Assembly (NCBI GenBank): GCA_012513815.1
Contig: JAAZBM010000010.1
Span: 20,708 to 84,707 of the forward strand
DNA: 64,000 bases
Reading direction: 5' to 3'
From: Candidatus Sumerlaeota bacterium
GTDB taxonomy: Bacteria; Sumerlaeota; Sumerlaeia; Sumerlaeales; Sumerlaeaceae
Program-made: the position numbers and the translations under genes
Shown: in pieces, positions 1 through 10,361 of the stretch
Numbering within the stretch: the first letter of the stretch is position 1
Layout of the letters: each line of letters begins with the position of its first letter
Notes under the pieces: generated by a model
Told to the model about the DNA's origin: nothing
Seen by the model: only the letters and a program-made list of their open reading frames with translations
Database searches by the model: none

Positions 1-1
1 C

Positions 2-856
2 ATGTACTGTCGCGATGCGTACGAAATGCACGAGAAACTCGCGGCCAGAGGCGTACAGCACAAATTCCGCATTCACCCCGGCAACCACATCTGGTCGTAC
101 TGGGACGAGCACCTCGGCGAACACATTGCCTTCCACGACAGCAACCTCAAAATAGCGATGCAGGGCAAACCGTTCGACGCCGGACAAATAATCAAAGGCA
201 ACTTCGAGAAGAAGTATATGGAACGCGTCATTCGCTTCGAGAAAGAAACCGCCGAATGGCTTGCGCAAGAGAACCCACCACGCCCAATCGTCCTACTCGG
301 AAGCTCGACCATTCAAGGATTCAACGAAAAGAAACTCATGCCCGGCCTGCCTGTCGTCAATCGTGGCATCTCCGCCGACCGCATCGGACTTGACGGCAAA
401 CGCGGACTCGCGAACAGAATATTCAACACCGTCATCGCGCTCAAACCCAAGGCGGTCATTATCAACAACGGCACCAACGACCTCTCCGCAAGCGCGAAGT
501 TCGGCGAACCGAACATGTATGAAGTAGCTAGCAAATACCGCGAAGTCGTCACGACAATCCTCAAAAGAGTTCCGGACTGCCACGTCTATATTGACTCATG
601 TCACCCCACTCGCGGCAAGAGTGTGCGTTCCGCCTACTTCATCAATCGATACAACAAAATCCTCAGCAAAATGGCGGACGAACTCGGCGACAACGTCCAC
701 TACATCGACCATGCGACAGCCGTCACGGCGCCTGATGGAACACTCAATCCCGAATTCGCCGCGGACGGACTTCACCTCAACCAAAAGGGCAACGCAATAT
801 TGCGCGACAAAATCATCGAGGCGCTGAAGCAACAAGGCCTCGTCCCTGACAAATAG
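2..856 (+). CDS. Esterase / SGNH (GDSL-like) hydrolase fusion, 3' part
   Basis: This is the C-terminal 284 residues of a longer protein cut by the window edge; the first ATG at base 2 need not be the real start. Residues 1-50 resemble the end of an esterase-D/feruloyl-esterase type alpha/beta hydrolase, including a likely catalytic histidine in HPGNHIWSYWDEH. From about residue 90 an SGNH hydrolase follows: block I GSSTIQGF (serine nucleophile), block III NNGTND, and block V DGLHLN with the catalytic Asp/His pair. The fold and the motifs are visible in the sequence; deacetylation of a polysaccharide or another ester is inferred. A strong hairpin terminator follows 22 bases downstream. The signal peptide, if any, lies outside the window. 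Confidence 0.75.
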   Translation: MYCRDAYEMHEKLAARGVQHKFRIHPGNHIWSYWDEHLGEHIAFHDSNLKIAMQGKPFDAGQIIKGNFEKKYMERVIRFEKETAEWLAQENPPRPIVLLGSSTIQGFNEKKLMPGLPVVNRGISADRIGLDGKRGLANRIFNTVIALKPKAVIINNGTNDLSASAKFGEPNMYEVASKYREVVTTILKRVPDCHVYIDSCHPTRGKSVRSAYFINRYNKILSKMADELGDNVHYIDHATAVTAPDGTLNPEFAADGLHLNQKGNAILRDKIIEALKQQGLVPDK

Positions 857-878
857 TCGCCCCACCTAATGGCATAAC

Positions 879-919
879 AAAACCGGCATATTTCCGCGAT
901 GGGCATATGCCGGTTTTCA
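879..919. terminator. Bidirectional hairpin terminator
   Basis: A perfect 13-bp inverted repeat (879-891 with 905-917) is flanked by an A-run on one side and a T-run on the other. It lies between the convergent esterase gene and the giant GLUG gene and can terminate both. Confidence 0.85.
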
Positions 920-940
920 TTATCGCATAGATTTCGTCAA

Positions 941-3900
941 CTACGGCAGCAACGCGCTATAGTCGTAGTTATCCGTTTCATCCGTCTCGGCAACGACATC
1001 CGTCGAGTCTGCCAGAACGCCGACCATCTTTCCGGCAGGAACAACGCCCGTAATACTGATGGCCTGTTCGCCGTTCGGCGCAAGCCCCGAGCAATTGACG
1101 CCACCTGCGAAGACCTTCGAGCTATCCTTGTAGAAGTAGCCCGTCTTCGCTTGCATTGTTCCGATAAATGCTTCGGTCCAGAAGCTGCGTGTCGCGACGG
1201 TTCCGACATTCTTAATCTTTCCGGTAATCGTCACCTGCGACCCGGTTTGACTGAACACAGGGCCCTCGCTCCAGACAATATTGCGAACGCCACTATCAAC
1301 CGGCGTGCTCAGGAAAATGCGGCCTGTCGCGCACGCGAAACGGTTATCAGGCGGATACATATCGCCGGGATTCGCCGCCAGCCCGGTGCGATTCACGACG
1401 GCAACCAGAGTATACATTCCATCGCCGATACTGTTAAGTGGTTTCGCGAAGTTATACACTCGTTCCGTTCCCGGAGCCGGAGCTTCAACCAGTTCACTCC
1501 AAGTTGCTGTTACGCCCGGAACCATCGAAGCGCCGCCATCACGCGAGGCGAAAACCTCGAGATAAACCTTCCCGCTCGGCGCGGCAGTCCCACGATTCGC
1601 GACGGTGACAACACACCGCAACGACTCGCCCGGCGCAACCGAGGCCGGCGCAAGCTGCGACGCGTCAACACTCAAATCCGTCACCGTCAAATCAATTCCG
1701 TTATCCTTGCCCGAAGGCAAAATCGACGCGTCATAACGCAAAACGTAATTATTCGTCTCATCAATTTCCGGAACAATATCCGTGCTGTCAGCCGTCACCG
1801 CCAGTGCCTTGGCAGCGATACCACCGGGAACAACACCACTCAGCGTGAAGTCTTGCAACTCACCTGCGCCAAGCGTATTGATATTCACACCGCCACCGAT
1901 AGTACCTTGCGGCATCAGCGTTCCCTCGGCCGTCAGCGTCCCGAAGAAGACCTCAACCCAGCAACCCGGGCGAACCATATCCTCGGTGCCGCCGTTGCAA
2001 ATCTGACCCGTCACGGTGACCTTATTCGGCACCGTCAAGTCGGGCTGAACATCCACATCGACAAGGAACAAATCGACATTCGGCAGGCTCGGGTTATGCA
2101 CCGCGAGGCGTTTGCCTGATACGACCTGCCAGTTGTTGGTATAGTTGACTTCATAAAGCGCTTCCGAATTCGAACCACGGTTCACACTCGGCATCAGCGT
2201 ATACAGACCGTCACTCAGCGCGTTCAGCTTCAGCGTCCCCGGCGCGATTGTTTCCGCAACACCCATACCGGCAGCCTTATACGAACTCGTCGCGGTAACA
2301 CCGGTACGAACCTGATCAAAACCGCCTGTCTTGCTCGCGAAAATCTCGCACCAGAAAGGTTCGCTCACGGCCTTTGTCGCCGTCGCCGTCCAAGAGAAAT
2401 CAACTGCGTCGCCCGGCTTCAGCGGAGCGCTAACACCGGCGCTAAAGTCGCCGCTCACCAACGCTATATCAAAAGCAAAATAAGCGCCACTCGCACTTGC
2501 AACCGCGTTCTTCGTGACCGACACCATCTGCGGTGCGGGCGTCTCATAGCCTGCGGCCTCGCCAAACACGACTTCATAATCACCCGTCGCCAGCGTAACC
2601 GTCGACCCGCTTTCGTGCCAAGTCAAACCGTCATCGACGCTCCACTTCGCGCCGGCAGCCACAGCGTCGCCCGGCGTCAACGTCACCGACAAACCGCCAT
2701 TCGCCACTTGATACAACGCGCTCGTCGTAAAGTTGCCATCCCGTTCCAGAACAAACGACACCGGAGCCGGAGCATCCCACGCCGCCAAATCCGCGAACGT
2801 AATCGTTTGCGTTCCGGCAGCTGCAGGCACCGACGTCCCGCTCTCATTCCAGTTCAGGCCACCATCGAGGCTCCACTTCGCCCCATCCGCAACGGCCTCC
2901 GCCGGAGCAAGGTCAACCGTCACAAAGCCCGGATTATAAATCCCATTCGCGACCGTTGTACCGTCCTTCGTAATCGTCACCGTCTGCGGCGCCGGAGTGC
3001 TCCAACCATCAGCAGCCGAGAACTCCACCGTATACACACCCTCAGGAATCGAAATCGTCCGACCAAGATTCCACGTCACGCCGCCATCAATCGTCCAGCG
3101 TGCGCCAACCTTCTCGACCGCCTTCGGCAACAGATTCACGGTCAGTTTCCCGTCCGTCATCCCTTGGAAATATGGATACGAATTATTTTCAACGATAGCC
3201 CACGTATTCACGAAATCCCACGCGACAAATTTGTCTTCTTCGATTGTCCCGAAAGTATTACGCTGATGCATCAAAGGACTACTCGTAGCGAAACCGCCTG
3301 CGGACTCTGTCTGCAGCGAGGTATCGACATCCCAGAAGCAACTCGTAATGGACGTCACAACATCATTGTAACCAACCAAGCCGCCCGCCTGACTATCAAA
3401 CCCTGTCACCTTGCCCATCGAATAACTCTCGTTAGCGACACCGGACTCGTAGTCATTAAAACCAATCAAACCGCCGACATAATAGTTGCCCTCAACCACG
3501 GCGTGACTGTACGTGTTATCGATAGACCCCATGTTCTTTCCAACCATACCGCCAACGGCGTTGTTACCAAACACGACACTGTACTTATCGACATAGCACT
3601 TCTCAATCATACCGTCAGCATCAAGATAACCGACGAGCGCGCCCACGGCATTGTGGCCGCTCACGAACGCGTTATCCACGCCGAGCCACTTGATTTCGCC
3701 GCTCACGAATCCAAAAATACCGGCGCCGTTTTCCGACGCGCAATTGACGTAGAATTCCGACAGCTTCTTCTTGTTACCGTCATACTTCCCGGCGAACGGC
3801 ACATCCTCCGTGCCAATCGGAATGAACCCTGCGCCCGCGTTCCATTCAAGCGTCTCAAAGCCATCGATGTCATTCATCTGCATGCAATACACGCCATCCG

Positions 3901-6900
3901 ATCCGCCTCCCAAAGTCATACTTTTCAGCCAGACCAAATGTCCAATCTCGGTAATGCGATAAGGATCTTCTTCAACACCCGAACCCTCAGGCGTATACAC
4001 GCCGGTCAGAATCTTCGGCTTGCCAAGCTCGATTGTAATCGTCGTCGTTTCCGGCTCGACCCAATCTTCAACAGGCTTGAAGCTCAAAGAATAATCGCCG
4101 ACGGCCAGATTCTTTGTTTCGCCACTCTTATACCAAGTGTAGCCACCATCGATACTCCAGTGACCAAGGCTCGGCAGCTCATCACTCAGATTAACCGTCA
4201 AGTCCGCCGAATTCGGATAATAAACTCCAATCTTCCCCGTCAGCTCGTTCTTCTTGATATGCGCCGTTATTTCCGCAGGCGTAATCCACCGAGACAAATC
4301 CTTGAACATAATAGCGTAATCGCCAACCGTCAGACTCAGCTCAACGCCATCGTCATACCAATTCAGACCGCCATCGATACTCCACTGACCACCATCCGCA
4401 ATCGCGCCCTCTGGCTCGATTTGAACACAAAGGCGACCCTTCTGCTCGACATACACGCCAAGCACCGCCTTCGTGGCATTCTTCTCGACCGTCACAATTT
4501 GCGACTCGGGCGTATCCCAACCGACAAGCGGCTTGAACGTCACAACATAGCTACCGACGGCAACCGTCAAAAACGCGTCATTCGCATTCCACGTCGTACC
4601 GCCATCGATACTCCACGCGGCGCCCGCGTCAACAGCCTTCGACGGTGACAACACACCCTGAAGCGTTCCCGTCTGCGGCGTATACAAGCCACTGCAAGTC
4701 GTCAGAGCATCCTTCGTGATCAAGACCTTTTCAGAGGCCGGAGTCTTCCAATTCTCCAAATCCTTATACTTCACCGTATACTCGCCAACGAACAAATCCT
4801 CAAGCGTTGCGCCACTCGCGTTCCAAGTCGTGCCACCATCGACACTCCATTGGCCGCCATCCGCCGCCGCGCTTGCAGGCAGAATCACAGCGCTCAAACG
4901 GCCCGTGTCTTTCATATACTTCGCCGTCAAAACGCGAGACTCATTCTCACTAATCGTAACAGTCACAGGCTCCGGGGTATACCACCCGTCGACATCCGCG
5001 AAAACAACCTTATACGTACCAACGGCCAAACTCTTCGTGCGGCCGCCTTCCAACCAACTCGCCCCGGAGTCAAGACTCCAGCGTGCGCCCGCCGGAACGG
5101 GTGCGTCAAAATTCACTTGCAAAGAACCCGTCAACGCCGTGTAGTAACCCTGCGTCTCGATCACCGTATTCTTTGCCAGCGCCACAAGGCTTGTCTCCGG
5201 AGTGACCCATCCCGAAACATCCTTGAACATCACATAATAAGACCCGATGAGCATACTGTCGACTTCCGACCCGCTGTCGTGCCAACTGCCGCCGCCGTCA
5301 ATACTCCACTGAGCGCCCGCCGCCACCGCAGCCTCCGGATAAATCGTCACCTTAATCTTGCCGGTCGCGAAATACGGATAACTCTCGCCCTCATCGATAT
5401 CCCACACACGTGTGAAATCCCAACCGACAAACGACCCTTGCTTCTTCATCTGGTCCGCGGTTAAGCCGCCGCGCTGACCTGTCGTAGAAGTATCCCAATA
5501 GCTTTTCACAACATGACCGTCGTTAATACCGACAAGCCCGCCATTCTCATGCAAATCCTTTGTCGAAGTCGTCCGCCCCGCCGCATAGCACGTCGTAATC
5601 GTCCCGTGATTAGAGCCGACCAAACCGCCCGCGTTAGTCACAACCACAGCGCCGCCCAGAGCATAGCAGTTCGTCAGATTTCCCTCATTCCAGCCAATCA
5701 GACCGCCGCCGCAATAGCCCGCCGTCACAGCTCCGCTCGCGCGGCACATCTCAATCGTCTTGGGGCTGTCATTCCAGCCAATCAAACCGCCAACATAATA
5801 ATTCCCCTTGACATCGCCCGTGACCTCAAGAGAACCCAACTGCCCGCTCTCCTGATTCCACCCAATCATACCGCCAACATAGCTATCACCGCGAACAGCA
5901 ACACTGCTATTGCACCACCCCGCGAAACCGGAGTTCGCGCCAATCAGACCGCCGATGGTATAAGTCCCTGTACCGCTCGCCTCGGCCTGCTGCCCCGTCA
6001 CGGAGCAACCATAAGTCAAGCTGCCGCTATTGTGACCGACCAAACCGCCAAGATAATAAACCCGGTCTGTCATGTCGACAATCTTAAACGGAGAAACTAT
6101 CTTCGCGCTACTGCCGGTAATCACGCCATTCACTTCATTCGACCCGGCAAAACCACCTGCGTAATTCGCGACACCCGCCAGCGAAACTTCCGCGCTACAG
6201 CCGCTGATGGACTGCAGATTCATCCCGGCAAAACCACCAATGTAGGTATCTTCATTCCGAGTATTCGTGACACGCACCTGTCCGCGAGCGCTGCACCCAT
6301 CAATGTAACCGGTATTAGTGCCCACAAAACCGCCCGCGTTATTACATCCTTGAACATCGGCATCCGACGAGCAATTCCCCGCAATAGTACCAGCGTTACC
6401 ACCGACAAAACCACCAACGAAACCCTCTCTATAATCCGAAGTTTCCGTTGCGGTAACAATACCCGTCGCGCGGCAATCCTGCAAGATTTGCCCCTCGTTA
6501 TAACCGGCAAAACCACCGGTCAGCACCACACCATTAACGGCCGCGAGCGAAACACAACCGCCATAAATCAAACCACTGTTATAACCTGTGATGCCGCCAA
6601 TAAAGCCACGGCCCGTCACAGTCTTCGACACACTGCTCGTCGTAATTGTACCGCCACGATTCCATCCCGTCAGCCCGCCGCTATAATCCGACGCGCAAAT
6701 AACATCAACGGAACTCGTATTGCCAACCATCGTCCCGGCCTCACTATAACCCGCGATGCCGCCACAATATTTCCCGGAAGCATAAACCGCCCCGCCCGAG
6801 ACATAGCAATTGTAAATATTCCCGCGATTCAAAGTCCCCGCAACGCAACCGACATAGCTCTTACCCTTGACATAAGGCGTAATCAACCGGACATTGCGCA

Positions 6901-7294
6901 CATACGAACGCAGACCCATATACCCAAACAGACCTGCGTTATCCGAAGAAGTTGTCACGACATTCAAATGCAGAATCGAATTCCCATCGCCATCGTAATT
7001 CCCCAAAAACGGCGCGGAGCTGCTACCAATCGGAGCGAATTCGGCAAACATCATATCGATATTCCCGACCTGCTGATAATACATCCCGGCAGTCCGCCCT
7101 TTTTCGGTCTCTTTACGCAGCCAATCCAAATCGTCTGCTGTCTTGATGAGACATGGATCGTCCTGCGTGCCCGTTCCTGACGGCGCCGCGACTAGGCCAC
7201 ACGAAATCGTCATCATGAGCGCCAAACAACTGACAACACTCAACAGAGGACTTTTCAGCAAACGTGTTCTATCAAGACCTGTACCAAAAATCAT
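941..7294 (-). CDS. Giant secreted GLUG-repeat / CARDB protein
   Basis: About 2117 residues. I place the start at the ATG at 7294, which has GGAGA six bases upstream, rather than at a TTG 15 bases earlier. A signal peptide covers about residues 1-37. Residues 95-640 carry many GLUG-type repeats (GGLVGxNxG, GGFAGxNxG pattern with N/C/Y positions), as in bacterial surface adhesins. Then come six copies of a roughly 75-residue module with the core WS(I/V/L)DGGxxW, a second GLUG block, three more of these modules, and four CARDB/Ig-like domains to the C-terminus. No sortase, PEP-CTERM or autotransporter anchor is visible, so release or export by a type II-like system is inferred. It probably binds surfaces or matrix. 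It is a single gene, divergent from the CCA-adding enzyme gene. Confidence 0.85.
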   Translation of the reverse strand: MIFGTGLDRTRLLKSPLLSVVSCLALMMTISCGLVAAPSGTGTQDDPCLIKTADDLDWLRKETEKGRTAGMYYQQVGNIDMMFAEFAPIGSSSAPFLGNYDGDGNSILHLNVVTTSSDNAGLFGYMGLRSYVRNVRLITPYVKGKSYVGCVAGTLNRGNIYNCYVSGGAVYASGKYCGGIAGYSEAGTMVGNTSSVDVICASDYSGGLTGWNRGGTITTSSVSKTVTGRGFIGGITGYNSGLIYGGCVSLAAVNGVVLTGGFAGYNEGQILQDCRATGIVTATETSDYREGFVGGFVGGNAGTIAGNCSSDADVQGCNNAGGFVGTNTGYIDGCSARGQVRVTNTRNEDTYIGGFAGMNLQSISGCSAEVSLAGVANYAGGFAGSNEVNGVITGSSAKIVSPFKIVDMTDRVYYLGGLVGHNSGSLTYGCSVTGQQAEASGTGTYTIGGLIGANSGFAGWCNSSVAVRGDSYVGGMIGWNQESGQLGSLEVTGDVKGNYYVGGLIGWNDSPKTIEMCRASGAVTAGYCGGGLIGWNEGNLTNCYALGGAVVVTNAGGLVGSNHGTITTCYAAGRTTSTKDLHENGGLVGINDGHVVKSYWDTSTTGQRGGLTADQMKKQGSFVGWDFTRVWDIDEGESYPYFATGKIKVTIYPEAAVAAGAQWSIDGGGSWHDSGSEVDSMLIGSYYVMFKDVSGWVTPETSLVALAKNTVIETQGYYTALTGSLQVNFDAPVPAGARWSLDSGASWLEGGRTKSLAVGTYKVVFADVDGWYTPEPVTVTISENESRVLTAKYMKDTGRLSAVILPASAAADGGQWSVDGGTTWNASGATLEDLFVGEYTVKYKDLENWKTPASEKVLITKDALTTCSGLYTPQTGTLQGVLSPSKAVDAGAAWSIDGGTTWNANDAFLTVAVGSYVVTFKPLVGWDTPESQIVTVEKNATKAVLGVYVEQKGRLCVQIEPEGAIADGGQWSIDGGLNWYDDGVELSLTVGDYAIMFKDLSRWITPAEITAHIKKNELTGKIGVYYPNSADLTVNLSDELPSLGHWSIDGGYTWYKSGETKNLAVGDYSLSFKPVEDWVEPETTTITIELGKPKILTGVYTPEGSGVEEDPYRITEIGHLVWLKSMTLGGGSDGVYCMQMNDIDGFETLEWNAGAGFIPIGTEDVPFAGKYDGNKKKLSEFYVNCASENGAGIFGFVSGEIKWLGVDNAFVSGHNAVGALVGYLDADGMIEKCYVDKYSVVFGNNAVGGMVGKNMGSIDNTYSHAVVEGNYYVGGLIGFNDYESGVANESYSMGKVTGFDSQAGGLVGYNDVVTSITSCFWDVDTSLQTESAGGFATSSPLMHQRNTFGTIEEDKFVAWDFVNTWAIVENNSYPYFQGMTDGKLTVNLLPKAVEKVGARWTIDGGVTWNLGRTISIPEGVYTVEFSAADGWSTPAPQTVTITKDGTTVANGIYNPGFVTVDLAPAEAVADGAKWSLDGGLNWNESGTSVPAAAGTQTITFADLAAWDAPAPVSFVLERDGNFTTSALYQVANGGLSVTLTPGDAVAAGAKWSVDDGLTWHESGSTVTLATGDYEVVFGEAAGYETPAPQMVSVTKNAVASASGAYFAFDIALVSGDFSAGVSAPLKPGDAVDFSWTATATKAVSEPFWCEIFASKTGGFDQVRTGVTATSSYKAAGMGVAETIAPGTLKLNALSDGLYTLMPSVNRGSNSEALYEVNYTNNWQVVSGKRLAVHNPSLPNVDLFLVDVDVQPDLTVPNKVTVTGQICNGGTEDMVRPGCWVEVFFGTLTAEGTLMPQGTIGGGVNINTLGAGELQDFTLSGVVPGGIAAKALAVTADSTDIVPEIDETNNYVLRYDASILPSGKDNGIDLTVTDLSVDASQLAPASVAPGESLRCVVTVANRGTAAPSGKVYLEVFASRDGGASMVPGVTATWSELVEAPAPGTERVYNFAKPLNSIGDGMYTLVAVVNRTGLAANPGDMYPPDNRFACATGRIFLSTPVDSGVRNIVWSEGPVFSQTGSQVTITGKIKNVGTVATRSFWTEAFIGTMQAKTGYFYKDSSKVFAGGVNCSGLAPNGEQAISITGVVPAGKMVGVLADSTDVVAETDETDNYDYSALLP

Positions 7295-7371
7295 GCAAAA
7301 TCTCCACAAATTATATTTCTATATAATTCATATAAGTCAACTAAACGAAATAGTTATAAAAAAGTCGATAC

Positions 7372-8697
7372 ATGACAAAACCGAAAACACAATCCGCGCC
7401 CCCAACCATGCGAAACACCGACACAAACGATGCGCTCGCCAATGCGATGAGCATCATCAACTCATTGCGACAGCACGGGCACGAAACATTTCTCGTTGGC
7501 GGATGTGTGCGCGACAGACTTCTCAACAGACCCCCCAAAGACTACGACGTCACAACTCAAGCGACACCGCGACAAATCAAAGCATTGTTCCCGAAGGCAA
7601 AACTCATCGGGGCATCGTTCGCCGTCATGGAGTATCAACAGATTCAAATCGCCTCCTTCAGAAAGGATGGAAAATACTCGGACAAAAGGCATCCGGACAA
7701 CATCGACTTTGGAACAATCGAAGAGGACGCTGCCCGAAGAGACTTCACAATCAATGCCCTTTACGAGTTGCCGAACCCGCGCAATCTCGCAAGACCCGGC
7801 AGAATCACGGATTTCTTCGGAGGCCGCGAAGACCTCAGGAATCGCGTCTTGCGCACGGTCGGCAACCCCAACGCCCGCTTCAGAGAAGACGCCCTCCGAC
7901 TGATGCGCGCCGTCCGTTTCGCGGCACGATTCAACATGACCATCGCCCCACAAACACTGCGCGCGATGACACGCCACCACCGCAAACTTTCCATGATTTC
8001 CCGCGAACGTGTCCGCGACGAATTCCTACTCATCATCACCGGCGCCCAGCCGACACACGCCTTAGACATCATCATCAAAACAAAACTGCTCGCGCCTATC
8101 TGCGACAACCGCACGCTCGCCTATCTCGTCCGCAAAAACTGCGCGCGACTTACACCGCTATCAAAATTACTGAGCGCCACAACGTCAACCAACAACCATC
8201 AATGCCTCATGATTGCCGCACTGCTTGCCGACGCGGACAGAAAACGCCGCACACCCCAAGCGGCAGTCGAAGCGCTCCAAAAGCTCCGCCTCGCGAACAA
8301 GCAAACAAAACTCATCACGGAAATATTGCAATGCCTTGACCAACTGCGACTGCCCGACCACAAAACAATCGCGCAGCACAGCGCCCGCGTCATCGCGGCG
8401 CATCCCGCAGCCCCACTCATTCTCGCGCTCGCCCGCATCATCTTCAAAACAAAACCAAACATCAAACGCAACACCAACGCCATCAACAAATGGATAAACA
8501 CAAATCAGACGCGACTACCAGACCCATTAATCACAGGAAACACGCTCATCAGAATGGGAATCAAACCGGCGACGAGCTACGCGACAATTCTCTCGAAAAT
8601 TTACAACCTACAACTCGACGGCAAAATCAACACTGCAGACGAAGCGCGAAAAACCATCGCGAAAATCATCGTCGCGCAACAAAAACGAAACCGCTAA
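7372..8697 (+). CDS. CCA tRNA nucleotidyltransferase / poly(A) polymerase family protein
   Basis: 441 residues. The class II nucleotidyltransferase head is clear: LVGGCVRD (about residues 40-47), then PKDYDV with the metal-binding Asp pair, followed by RRDFTINALY and the RFREDALRLMRAVRFAARF neck segment. The protein either adds CCA to tRNA 3' ends or polyadenylates RNA; sequence alone does not separate the two. No HD phosphohydrolase motif is seen in the C-terminal half. The start has a weak ribosome binding site. It is monocistronic and convergent with tadA, with only 6 bases between the stop codons. Confidence 0.9.
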   Translation: MTKPKTQSAPPTMRNTDTNDALANAMSIINSLRQHGHETFLVGGCVRDRLLNRPPKDYDVTTQATPRQIKALFPKAKLIGASFAVMEYQQIQIASFRKDGKYSDKRHPDNIDFGTIEEDAARRDFTINALYELPNPRNLARPGRITDFFGGREDLRNRVLRTVGNPNARFREDALRLMRAVRFAARFNMTIAPQTLRAMTRHHRKLSMISRERVRDEFLLIITGAQPTHALDIIIKTKLLAPICDNRTLAYLVRKNCARLTPLSKLLSATTSTNNHQCLMIAALLADADRKRRTPQAAVEALQKLRLANKQTKLITEILQCLDQLRLPDHKTIAQHSARVIAAHPAAPLILALARIIFKTKPNIKRNTNAINKWINTNQTRLPDPLITGNTLIRMGIKPATSYATILSKIYNLQLDGKINTADEARKTIAKIIVAQQKRNR

Positions 8698-8703
8698 AAG
8701 CGC

Positions 8704-9195
8704 CTACCGCCGATTCTTCCGGAACCAATCCTGCATCAGCGCGACAGCGTCATCAGCCATCACATTGCCAACCGTCCGAACCTTATGATTCCAACCGTCA
8801 TGACAAAACAAATCGCAAACCGAACCACACGCGCCAAACTTTTGATTCTGTGCGCCATAAACAACTAGCGGAATGCGAGCCAGCAAAATAGCGCCCGCGC
8901 ACATCGCGCAAGGCTCAATCGTAACGAATAGCGTACAATCGTCAAGACGCCAATCGCCAAGATACTGCGACGCCTCGCGAATCGCCATAATCTCCGCATG
9001 AGCAGTCGGGTCCGTCAACAGCATACGCTGGTCACGACCACGCCCAATCACATCACCATCACGAACAATTACGGCGCCCACCGGAACCTCATTGACCTCG
9101 GACGAAAAACGAGCTTGTTGCAACGCTAAGCCCATATACTTTACGTAATCAGTCTCTGACATCGGCGTAAAAACCGCCGCTTTCCTTTTTGTCAC
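8704..9195 (-). CDS. tadA: tRNA-specific adenosine deaminase
   Basis: 163 residues. It deaminates A34 to inosine in the tRNA anticodon. The zinc site is intact: HAEIMAIREA carries the His ligand and the proton-shuttle Glu, and PCAMCAGAI carries the two Cys ligands. The start is a GTG at 9195; GGGAG about nine bases upstream lies inside the last codons of the preceding glycosyltransferase gene, two bases away, so the genes are translationally close. It is the last gene of an apparent gltA-glycosyltransferase-tadA operon. Confidence 0.93.
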   Translation of the reverse strand: MTKRKAAVFTPMSETDYVKYMGLALQQARFSSEVNEVPVGAVIVRDGDVIGRGRDQRMLLTDPTAHAEIMAIREASQYLGDWRLDDCTLFVTIEPCAMCAGAILLARIPLVVYGAQNQKFGACGSVCDLFCHDGWNHKVRTVGNVMADDAVALMQDWFRKNRR

Positions 9196-9197
9196 GA

Positions 9198-10361
9198 CTA
9201 TTGACTCCCACTCTTACTGGTTCTCTCATATACAGTATATGTTTCTTTGGCCGTTTTTGACCACGAAAACTCCGCTGCGCGCGCCATGCCTTTTTCACGC
9301 AAACGCGACGACAACGCACAATCACTCAGAACCATGCACAACTTACTCGTAAGATCGGCCTCATCTAAGGGGTCAACCTGCAAGGCCGCATCGGGACCGG
9401 TCACCTCCGGAAGCGAGGACGTCAACGACGTCACCACCGGAGCGCCACAAGACATCGCTTCGAGCGGCGGCATACCAAATCCCTCATAAAGCGACGGAAA
9501 AACAAACACATCCGTATGATTCATCAATTCAACGACAGCGTCATCCGACACATGACCCAAAAACTTTATCCGTTGACGATGCGAAGCGCGTTCGGCCTCC
9601 GCGAATATCGAATCCGTCAGCCAACCCTTGTCACCCGCGAGCAACAACAGATGCTCCGGAAAACGATCCGCCAACGCGTCAAAAGCACGAATGATGCGAC
9701 CGACATTTTTCCCCGGCTCCAGTGTGCCCACATACAAAATATACGGCAACGAACCCGCGTAAGCACCGACCGACATGCAGCGCTCGCGAGGCAAATCCAA
9801 AACGCGAAAACGCCGATGGGCAGCCAGTGGAATCACGGTCACGGGCGCTTTGCAATCGGGAAAATAATGAAGAATATCACGACGCGAATTCTCGCTGATG
9901 GTGATGATCTCATCCGCGACAGCGACACTCCGTGCCGTCATCGCGTACCAGTAAGCGCGCCGAAGCGTCCCACAACGTTCGGGGTGAACGTAATACGACA
10001 AATCGTGAAGCGACAAAACATAAGGACAAACCTTATAGAACGGCAAAAAGTTGGACAACCCATGCAGCAACGTGGGATGATGCTGACGGGCAGCCTCACG
10101 CGGGAAACACAGATACTCCTTTAGCAAACGCCGAATCTTCTTGCCCTCCGGAAAACCCCAAGGGATATTCTCGTAATTCGGCGGCGCATCCGCGAACTGA
10201 TAATTCCCGCAATTCTCACGGCTCGTATAGAGCGACAAATGGTCATCCGATTTCAGTAGCGGCAACAACTCCTCAGTCAACGCGTAGATATACTGACCAA
10301 CGCCGCTCTTCGCCGCGCGCACCTGCATCGCATTTAAAACCAAACGCATTCCCGGCAACAC
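9198..10361 (-). CDS. GT4-family glycosyltransferase
   Basis: About 387 residues with a GT-B fold. The N-terminal domain has the acceptor-side KSGVGQYIYAL motif. The C-terminal donor domain has LYVGTLEPGKNVGRIIRAF and the EX7E-type stretch FPSLYEGFGMPPLEAMSCGAPVVTS. Such enzymes transfer sugars from nucleotide-sugar donors in envelope polysaccharide or lipopolysaccharide synthesis; donor and acceptor are unknown. A GTG start at 10361 would overlap the citrate synthase stop by one base; an ATG at 10349 (MRLVLNAMQ) is an equally good start. It sits between gltA and tadA. Confidence 0.88.
   Translation of the reverse strand: MLPGMRLVLNAMQVRAAKSGVGQYIYALTEELLPLLKSDDHLSLYTSRENCGNYQFADAPPNYENIPWGFPEGKKIRRLLKEYLCFPREAARQHHPTLLHGLSNFLPFYKVCPYVLSLHDLSYYVHPERCGTLRRAYWYAMTARSVAVADEIITISENSRRDILHYFPDCKAPVTVIPLAAHRRFRVLDLPRERCMSVGAYAGSLPYILYVGTLEPGKNVGRIIRAFDALADRFPEHLLLLAGDKGWLTDSIFAEAERASHRQRIKFLGHVSDDAVVELMNHTDVFVFPSLYEGFGMPPLEAMSCGAPVVTSLTSSLPEVTGPDAALQVDPLDEADLTSKLCMVLSDCALSSRLREKGMARAAEFSWSKTAKETYTVYERTSKSGSQ

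Noticed and set aside
899..7180. Long plus-strand open frames of 400-680 codons antisense to the giant GLUG gene
   Set aside because: They are Arg/His/Thr-rich and lack ribosome binding sites and family features; they are shadows of the C-rich codon pattern of the real minus-strand gene.
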